DNA of 64,000 bases from NCBI GenBank assembly GCA_001657395.1, contig LYSY01000007.1:124001-188000 (forward strand), written 5' to 3'. Positions 58,400 through 64,000 of the stretch are shown here, one piece after another. Position numbers and translations under genes: made by a program. Each line of letters starts with the position of its first letter. Within the stretch, counting starts at the first letter, position 1. The notes beneath the pieces were generated by a model that worked only from the letters and a program-made list of their open reading frames with translations, was not told where the DNA came from and made no database searches. The stretch comes from Rhodospirillales bacterium BBD 1991-14 (GTDB taxonomy: Bacteria; Pseudomonadota; Alphaproteobacteria; Kiloniellales; Kiloniellaceae).

Positions 58400-59089
58400 A
58401 TGAAGTTCTTCATCGACACCGCCGATGTGGCGGAGATCCGCGATCTGGCGGCCACCGGACTGGTGGACGGCATCACCACGAACCCCTCGCTGGTCGCAAA
58501 GACCGGACGCGACTTCTTCGAGGTGCTGCACGAGATCTGCGAGGTCGTGCCGGGCCCCGTCAGTGCCGAGGTCACCGCCGTCGACTACGACGAGATGGTC
58601 AGCGAGGGCCGCAAGCTGGCTGCGCTGGCCCCCAACATCGTCGTCAAGGCGCCGTTGACCGTCGACGGTCTGAAGGCCTGCAAGACGCTCTCCGACGAAG
58701 GCACCAAGGTCAACGTCACGCTCTGCTTCTCGGCGGCTCAGGCGATCCTCGCGGCCAAGGCGGGCGCCACCTACATCTCGCCCTTCGTCGGCCGCCTGGA
58801 CGACACCGGCATCGACGGGCTGGAACTGATCGCCGACATCGTCGAGATCTACGAAGCCTATCCGGACTTCACCACCGAGGTTCTGGTCGCTTCGGTGCGC
58901 AACTCCGGCCACATCATCGAGGCCGCCAAGATGGGCGCCCATGTCGCCACCATCCCGCCGGCGGTGCTGCGCGCCATGTACAAGCATCCGCTGACCGACA
59001 AGGGGCTGGAGGCGTTCCTGGCCGACTGGGCGAAGACCGGACAGTCCATCCTGCAGCGCGACGACAGCGCCGAGCGCCGCAGTGCCTGA
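58400..59089 (+). CDS. tal: Transaldolase (TalC-like, single-domain)
   Basis: 229 aa, [16 protein letters not shown] and [16 protein letters not shown] at the N-terminus, Schiff-base Lys83 in NIVVKAPLT. In the related fructose-6-phosphate aldolase the catalytic water is held by Gln and Tyr (E. coli FSA Gln59, Tyr131). Here the equivalent residues are Glu57 (SAEVTAVD) and Phe129 ([10 protein letters not shown]), the transaldolase pair. It should therefore transfer dihydroxyacetone units in the pentose phosphate pathway. Its end overlaps the DUF484 gene by 8 bases. Confidence 0.92.
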   Translation: MKFFIDTADVAEIRDLAATGLVDGITTNPSLVAKTGRDFFEVLHEICEVVPGPVSAEVTAVDYDEMVSEGRKLAALAPNIVVKAPLTVDGLKACKTLSDEGTKVNVTLCFSAAQAILAAKAGATYISPFVGRLDDTGIDGLELIADIVEIYEAYPDFTTEVLVASVRNSGHIIEAAKMGAHVATIPPAVLRAMYKHPLTDKGLEAFLADWAKTGQSILQRDDSAERRSA

Positions 59090-59918
59090 AAGCGAAACCC
59101 AGGGTAAAGAGGGTCGCGACAAAGGCCGCGAGACCAAAGCCGGAACCAACGGCACCGCGAAGAGCGGTTCTGACCAGACTCCGGACCGCGACGACAAGGC
59201 CGCATCGAAGACGGCCACATCGAAGGTGGGGCAGGCGGTGTCCGGCGACCAGGTCGCGGCCTATCTGCGCCGCCATCCGGAGTTCCTGGCGGACAACCCC
59301 GACCTTCTGGACAGTCAGGAACCGCCCGCGCGCGCCCAGGGCGACGGCGTGATCGACCTGCAGCAGGTTCAGGTCCAGCGCCTGCGCGACAAGGTCGGCA
59401 ACCTGACCTCCCTGCGCGACGAGTTGCTCTCCGCAGGACGCAACAACCTCTCGATCCAGAACCGCGTCCACCGCTCGGTGCTGGCAATTCTCAACGCGCG
59501 CAGCTTCGAGGAGTTCGTCGAGACCATCACCACCGACATGGCGGCGATCCTGGATCTGGACGTGGTCACCATCGGCGTCGAGAAAACCGGCGAAGGCAGC
59601 ACCTGGCGCCCCACAGCCGGGGTTTACTGTCTGGAGGCGGGCAGCATCGACGCCCTGCTGGGCCCAAGCGGCACTCTGCTGCTGCGCGACAACATCACCG
59701 GCGATCCGGCCATCTTCGACGGCGCCGCCGGCATCGTGCAGTCCGATGCCCTGATCCGCCTCAACATCAGCGAGACGACTCCGCCGGCACTGCTGGCGCT
59801 CGGCTCCCGCCAGACCGGTGCCTTTCACGCCGGCCAGGGGACCGAACTCCTGAGCTTCCTGTCGCAGGTGCTGGAGGTCTCGTTCCGGTCATGGCTGAAC
59901 CTGCCGCCAAGGCTGTAG
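59082..59918 (+). CDS. DUF484 family protein
   Basis: 278 aa: a Lys/Thr/Asp-rich, probably disordered lead (about 1-50), then the DUF484 domain ([38 protein letters not shown], a short coiled coil, and a GAF-like half ending [17 protein letters not shown]). Almost always found beside xerC; the function is unknown. The GTG at 59082 overlaps tal. Confidence 0.9.
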   Translation: MPESETQGKEGRDKGRETKAGTNGTAKSGSDQTPDRDDKAASKTATSKVGQAVSGDQVAAYLRRHPEFLADNPDLLDSQEPPARAQGDGVIDLQQVQVQRLRDKVGNLTSLRDELLSAGRNNLSIQNRVHRSVLAILNARSFEEFVETITTDMAAILDLDVVTIGVEKTGEGSTWRPTAGVYCLEAGSIDALLGPSGTLLLRDNITGDPAIFDGAAGIVQSDALIRLNISETTPPALLALGSRQTGAFHAGQGTELLSFLSQVLEVSFRSWLNLPPRL

Positions 59919-60910
59919 GCAAGCCCGGCGTCAAACGCCGCGAAACCCAATTGCAGGGAGTGCTGACGGCGGCGGCGCCCGACCTGCAGGCAGCCCTTCG
60001 CGATTGGCAGACCTGGCTGAAGGACGAGCGGCGCGCCTCGCCCCACACGCTCCTGGCCTACCAGCGCGATCTGCAGCACTTCCTCGTCTTCCTCACCGAA
60101 CACCGCGGCAAGCCGGCCTGCCTGAAGGATCTCTCGGCGCTGACCGCCGGCGACTTCCGCGCCTGGCTGGCGTCCCGCGCCGCCGAGGGGCTGGAGCGCA
60201 GCTCCACCGCGCGGGCACTGTCCAGCCTGCGCGGCCTCTACCGCTGGCTGACCAGGCGCGGCTTGGCGGAAAACGCCGCCCTGACCACCCTGCGGACGCC
60301 CAAGGTCCGCAAGGCGGTGCCGCGGGCGCTGACTGCCGCCGAAGCCGGCGAGGTGGTCGACAGCGTGGCGGAGTTGAGCGATGCAGACTGGGCCGGCAAG
60401 CGCGACTGCGCGGTGCTGCTTCTGCTCTACGGCTGCGGGCTGCGCATCGGCGAGGCGCTCGCGCTGACGCGCGGCGAGGCGCCGAAGCCCGGCCAGGAGA
60501 GTTTGCTGGTCACCGGCAAGGGCAACAAGCAGCGCATGGTGCCGCTGCTGCCGATGGTGGGCGAAGCCGTCGCCGACTACCTGGCTGCCTGTCCCTTCGG
60601 CGGCGACGCCGGAGCACCGCTGTTCCGCGGCGCCCGCGGCGGCGCCCTCGGCCCGCGGCGGGTTCAGGAAAAGATGGCGGCCCTGCGCAGTCTGCTCGGC
60701 CTTCCGGAAGGCGCCACCCCGCACGCCCTGCGCCACTCCTTCGCCACCCACCTGCTGGCCGGCGGGGGCGATCTGCGCGCCATCCAGGAACTTCTCGGTC
60801 ACGCCTCGCTCTCCACCACCCAGCGTTACACCGACGTCGATGTCGCCGGCCTGCTGGAGGTTTACGACCGGGCGCATCCTCGGACCCATCCGCGCGCGAA
60901 GGGACGCTGA
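59891..60910 (+). CDS. xerC: Tyrosine recombinase XerC
   Basis: Resolves chromosome dimers at dif together with XerD. 339 aa: SAM-like N-terminal domain (LKDERRASPHTLLAYQRDLQHF), catalytic Arg in YGCGLRIGEAL, Lys in TGKGNKQRMV, HxxR in PHALRHSFATHLLAGGGDL, His in LLGHASLSTTQRYTDV with the nucleophile Tyr. The N-terminus has about 35 extra residues. Overlaps DUF484 by 28 bases. Confidence 0.95.
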   Translation: MAEPAAKAVGKPGVKRRETQLQGVLTAAAPDLQAALRDWQTWLKDERRASPHTLLAYQRDLQHFLVFLTEHRGKPACLKDLSALTAGDFRAWLASRAAEGLERSSTARALSSLRGLYRWLTRRGLAENAALTTLRTPKVRKAVPRALTAAEAGEVVDSVAELSDADWAGKRDCAVLLLLYGCGLRIGEALALTRGEAPKPGQESLLVTGKGNKQRMVPLLPMVGEAVADYLAACPFGGDAGAPLFRGARGGALGPRRVQEKMAALRSLLGLPEGATPHALRHSFATHLLAGGGDLRAIQELLGHASLSTTQRYTDVDVAGLLEVYDRAHPRTHPRAKGR

Positions 60911-60915
60911 AGATC

Positions 60916-61419
60916 CTATTCCCGGCCCGGGCGCAGGCGCCGGTACAGCAGCCGCCCGAGTTCGGGAACGAAGCGCTGTTCCTCGAAGCCGGCCTTCTCC
61001 AGAACCCGGCGTGAGGCCGGGTTGTCTTCGCGCACGAAGGCCCTGACCTCGGGCAGACCCAGCGCCCCATCGGCCAGGTCCAGGGCGGCCGTCACCAACT
61101 CGGTCGCATAACCCTTTCCCCAGGCTTCCGGATGAAAGGCGTAGCCGACCTCCACCCCCCATCCGGGATCGAAGGGATCTTCGTAGATACCGCCCCAGCC
61201 GACAATGCGCTGCGCGTCGCGGGTCAGGATCGCCCAGGGCGCATAGCCGTCGCGGCGGCGGCGACGCTCGTGCAGGGCGATGCGCCGCCGGCAATGGCGC
61301 AGAGACTCGTCCAGATGTGTGAACTGCATGGCCTGCGGGTCGCCGAGAAAGGCAAAGAGCGCCGGCACGTCCTTCAGCGTCGGCGGACGCAACAGCAGGC
61401 GATCGGTCTCCAGCATCAT
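60916..61419 (-). CDS. GNAT family N-acetyltransferase (RimJ/RimL type)
   Basis: 167 aa: MLETDRLLLRPPTLKDVPALF, VGYAFHPEAWGKGYATELVTAAL (acetyl-CoA loop, about 91-113) and EDNPASRRVLEKAGFEE. Two ATGs, 61419 and 61416, overlap the MFS stop (TGATG), so it is coupled to the transporter gene. Convergent with xerC, five bases away. Substrate unknown. Confidence 0.88.
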   Translation of the reverse strand: MMLETDRLLLRPPTLKDVPALFAFLGDPQAMQFTHLDESLRHCRRRIALHERRRRRDGYAPWAILTRDAQRIVGWGGIYEDPFDPGWGVEVGYAFHPEAWGKGYATELVTAALDLADGALGLPEVRAFVREDNPASRRVLEKAGFEEQRFVPELGRLLYRRLRPGRE

Positions 61420-62648
61420 CGACGGACGGCCTCCCGTCCCAGCAGGGCCAGGATCAAGGGTCCAACCAGGACACCGAGGCCGAGCAGTGCAAAGGCAAGG
61501 CCCCAGGCGAGCCCGGCCCCGGCGCCGCCGCCGAGATCCAGCACCACGCCGAAGGCCAGCGGTGAGAGAAAGCCGGCGCCGAAACCCAGCAGGGCATGCA
61601 GCGCCATGGTGGCGCCGCGCCGTTCCGGCGTTGCGGCGATCACCGCGCCGGCAGTCAGTGCCCCGGAGTCCGCCATGATGAGAATGCTGTAGACCAGCAG
61701 AACCGCGGCGAGGAGCCACAACGGCACGGCGGCGATGAAGCCGAGGAAAAGCGCGATCCCGCCGGAGCCGACCATGACCAGGGAGACGACACGGCGGCGC
61801 CCGAAAGCGGTGGCCACTTCGTTGCCGAGGATCGAGGCGGGCAGTCCCAGCAGCAGCAGGACCGTCGCCACCTGGGTCGGCGTCCAACTGCTTTCGGCCA
61901 GGACCGGTTGCCAAGTGAAGGCGAAGACCAGAAAGGCGACCAGCCAGGCGCGAAAGCCGAAAAGCTCCCAGATGTGGGCGGCATAGCCGAGGGTGTAGGC
62001 CAGCGCCGGGCGGTTGCGGAACACGGGGCGGAAATCGAAGACAGCCGCCGCCGGGGCCGGAGCCTCCGCGCGCCGCGGCAGCGGCCGCACAAAAAGGGCG
62101 ATCAGCAGAAGGGATGCAAAGGACCCCGCGGCGCCGACAACGAAGGCCCAGGACCAGCCGGCCAGTGCCGTCACCTCCCCCGCGGCAAAAACGGAGAGTG
62201 AGGCGCCGATGCCGAAGTGGGCCGTATAGATGGCGACGGAGCGGGCGCGCCCTTCCTCGGGCAGGCGGTCGGACAGCAGTTTCAGGCCGACCATGTAGGT
62301 CCCGGCCAGGCTGATGCCGCCACAGAAGCGGAATGCCATGGCGGTCCAGAAGCCGTCGGCAAAGACGGCGAACCCCAGGGCCGCAAGTCCGCCCAACAGA
62401 CAGGACAGCAGATAGATGCTGCGCGCATCCTGACGGTCGGTGAGCGTGACCAGCACGGGCACCGCCGCCGTGTAGCCCGCGTAGTAGACGCCGCTGACCC
62501 AGCCGGCCTCGGTGTTGCTCAGCGCCCAGAGCGGCTGAAAGACCGGAATGAGCGCGGGAAAGGTGGCGTTGCTCAGCATGCCCAGAACCTGGGTCAGGCA
62601 AAGCAACGCCACCAGCCGCCAGCCTTTCAGCTCCGATCCCCACACCAT
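61416..62648 (-). CDS. MFS transporter
   Basis: 410 aa with about 12 helices: LVALLCLTQVLGMLSNATF as the first helix, SNTEAGWVSGVYYAGYTAAVPVLVTLTDRQDAR (TM2 and loop 2-3, at about residues 44-76), FGIGASLSVFAAGEVTA, and a central loop with RPLPRRAEAPAPAAAV. The pattern fits CynX/NarK-like MFS members. Substrate unknown. First gene of a pair with the GNAT acetyltransferase. Confidence 0.88.
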   Translation of the reverse strand: MVWGSELKGWRLVALLCLTQVLGMLSNATFPALIPVFQPLWALSNTEAGWVSGVYYAGYTAAVPVLVTLTDRQDARSIYLLSCLLGGLAALGFAVFADGFWTAMAFRFCGGISLAGTYMVGLKLLSDRLPEEGRARSVAIYTAHFGIGASLSVFAAGEVTALAGWSWAFVVGAAGSFASLLLIALFVRPLPRRAEAPAPAAAVFDFRPVFRNRPALAYTLGYAAHIWELFGFRAWLVAFLVFAFTWQPVLAESSWTPTQVATVLLLLGLPASILGNEVATAFGRRRVVSLVMVGSGGIALFLGFIAAVPLWLLAAVLLVYSILIMADSGALTAGAVIAATPERRGATMALHALLGFGAGFLSPLAFGVVLDLGGGAGAGLAWGLAFALLGLGVLVGPLILALLGREAVRR

Positions 62649-62770
62649 AGCGGTCGTTCCCGGCAGTGCCCCGACGCAACGAATCGCCTAAAGCCTAGCT
62701 GCTTTGCAGCGGCACTGCCGAGAAAATGCCTGGCGCCCGGGACAGGGAGCAGGGAAAGGGGCCGGCGGTG

Positions 62771-63088
62771 TTACTTGCCGATGTTGTCGATGATATCGCT
62801 CTGCTTGCGGACCGCCAGGAACATCAGCACGGCATCGGCGACCCACCACAGGAAGACCACACCGAGGATCGGCATGCCGACGACGAACGGCAGGGTGAAC
62901 CAGCCGACCACGGTCAGGATCGCCATGATCACGCCGGAGACCATCTTGCCGAGATACATGCGATGGACCCCCAGGGCGCCGAGGAAGAACCACAGCACGT
63001 AGGCGAGAATGATCGACTTGCTGCCGATCGAGAACTTGAGCGCAGAGCGCACCTCCTCTTCGGAGACGGTATTCTTGATATCAGTCAT
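62771..63088 (-). CDS. TM2 domain membrane protein
   Basis: 105 aa with two to three helices: SIILAYVLWFFLGALGVHRMYLGK (the TM2 hallmark with GxHRxYLG), GVIMAILTVVGWF and VVFLWWVADAVLMF. The ATG at 63088 has GGAAAGGA upstream. The role of TM2 proteins in bacteria is unclear. Single gene. Confidence 0.9.
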   Translation of the reverse strand: MTDIKNTVSEEEVRSALKFSIGSKSIILAYVLWFFLGALGVHRMYLGKMVSGVIMAILTVVGWFTLPFVVGMPILGVVFLWWVADAVLMFLAVRKQSDIIDNIGK

Positions 63089-63314
63089 CGTTTTTCCTTT
63101 CCATGATGACGAGACGGAACGACGGCACCTGTTCGCCGCTCCCCTAGGGCGGTGCATCAGAGGGAGGGGTTACCTGGACCGATGGTGTGTCGCCCCAACC
63201 GGCTCCGGGGGTTCAATGAGGGCCGGAGAGTGCCGGACTGGCCAAATTCGGCCGCCGCAGCCGGGGCCTGCGGAAAGGATCGGAATCCCTAGGCAGATCC
63301 GCTATACTGGAGCC

Positions 63315-63992
63315 ATGCTTCCCGCTCTTGTCGTCTTCGACTGCGATGGCGTGCTGGTCGACAGCGAAACCATCGCCAACCGCATCATGGCCGAGTGCAT
63401 TACCGCCGCAGGCCTGCCGATCACCTATGAGGACTGCCGCAACCGCTTTGTCGGCGGCACCCTGCAACGTGTCATCGACACGGTGGAGCAGTGGCTCGGC
63501 CGCCCGCTGCCGCCGGGCTGGAAGGCCGATTTCGAGGCCCGGCGCGATGCGGCCTTTCGCGCGGAGCTGCAGCCCGTGCCCGGTGTCGCCGCGGCGATCG
63601 AGACGATCCGGAAGAGCGGCGTTCCGATCTGCGTGGCGTCTTCCGGCAACCTCGAGAAAATGGACCTGACCCTGGGCCTCACCGGTCTGAAAGAGCACTT
63701 CGAGGGGCACATCTTCTCCGCCACCATGGTCGCCCGCGGCAAGCCGCATCCCGACCTTTTCCTTTTCGCCGCCGAACAGATGGGGCAGATGCCGGAGACC
63801 TGCGTGGTGGTGGAGGACAGCCTGCTCGGCACCGCGGCGGGGATTGCCGCCGGCATGCGCGTGCTGGCCTATGCCGCCGAGGGCGACGAGGACGCCCTGA
63901 CCGCTGCTGGCGGCCAGACCTTCACCGACATGGGAGCGCTGCCGGGCCTTCTGGGAATCGGCGCCACCGCCCGTCTGGGTGCCGCCGACTGA
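63315..63992 (+). CDS. HAD family hydrolase (beta-phosphoglucomutase/phosphatase-like)
   Basis: 225 aa: motif I VVFDCDGVLVDSE (nucleophile Asp9), motif II VASSGN, motif III Lys in ARGKPHPDLFLFAAEQMG, motif IV VEDSLLGTAAGIAAGM; cap domain of the CI type after motif I. Probably a small phosphatase on sugar or nucleotide phosphates. A TATACT at 63303-63308 puts a possible transcript start near the ATG itself. Confidence 0.9.
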   Translation: MLPALVVFDCDGVLVDSETIANRIMAECITAAGLPITYEDCRNRFVGGTLQRVIDTVEQWLGRPLPPGWKADFEARRDAAFRAELQPVPGVAAAIETIRKSGVPICVASSGNLEKMDLTLGLTGLKEHFEGHIFSATMVARGKPHPDLFLFAAEQMGQMPETCVVVEDSLLGTAAGIAAGMRVLAYAAEGDEDALTAAGGQTFTDMGALPGLLGIGATARLGAAD

Positions 63993-64000
63993 CGCGCACG

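Overview
The window looks like a chromosomal segment of a high-GC alphaproteobacterium. Evidence: the five-gene F1 ATPase operon atpHAGDC without F0 genes; an isocitrate dehydrogenase of the long Rickettsia/Thermus type; a ribosomal protein L21 with a Lys/Ala-rich tail; and the gene orders rplU-rpmA-obgE-proB-proA...nadD-rsfS-rlmH-gpmI-envC-ctpA-deacetylase-rppH and priA/tal/DUF484/xerC. This gene order recalls Rhodospirillales-like lineages (Kiloniellales/Rhodovibrionales relatives). That placement is inference; no rRNA is present. One tRNA gene, tRNA-Ser(CGA), is present at 26189-26278.

Layout. 1-6 kb: a 5'-truncated sensor kinase, a REP-like inverted repeat pair, a tricarballylate oxidation operon (tcuA-tcuB plus a translationally coupled small ORF), then icd. 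TcuA makes cis-aconitate from tricarballylate, and isocitrate dehydrogenase acts two steps further on. 6-15 kb: accessory redox and regulator genes (SDRs, Nei glycosylase, fasciclin protein, a TetR/SDR divergon, an A/T-richer orphan lipoprotein bracketed by inverted hairpins, a LysR/NmrA/MFS/DUF924 divergon). 15-23.3 kb: a catabolic and uptake cluster: an M20 N-carbamoyl-type amidohydrolase and a DUF1028 Ntn-hydrolase, divergent from a peptide-type ABC transporter (one subunit a permease-ATPase fusion) and a GntR regulator. The shared promoter is almost perfectly symmetric. 23.4-26.1 kb: MATE pump, SDR and divergent TetR with overlapping face-to-face promoters, next to tRNA-Ser. 26.5-29.2 kb: a coupled pair of hydrolases (NAAA/acid-ceramidase-like Ntn enzyme and a membrane-anchored alpha/beta-hydrolase).

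29.2-49 kb is a housekeeping backbone (ribosomal proteins, ObgE, proline synthesis, NAD synthesis, ribosome silencing, rRNA methylation, glycolysis, peptidoglycan remodelling, RNA pyrophosphohydrolase). A complete second peptide-type ABC transporter (35.0-40.5 kb) sits between proA and nadD and is coupled to nadD by an ATGA overlap. 49-55 kb: a ferritin-like diiron protein and atpHAGDC on the minus strand. 55-61 kb: VOC protein, priA, transaldolase, DUF484 and xerC. 61-64 kb: GNAT, MFS, TM2 and HAD proteins.

The least conventional parts are the DUF1028/M20/ABC/GntR cluster with its symmetric operator-promoter, the lipoprotein islet at 10.0-11.1 kb, the Ntn-hydrolase/alpha-beta-hydrolase pair, the small ORF after tcuB, and several short in-frame or intergenic tandem repeats. 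I saw no CRISPR array, transposase, phage gene or defence system.
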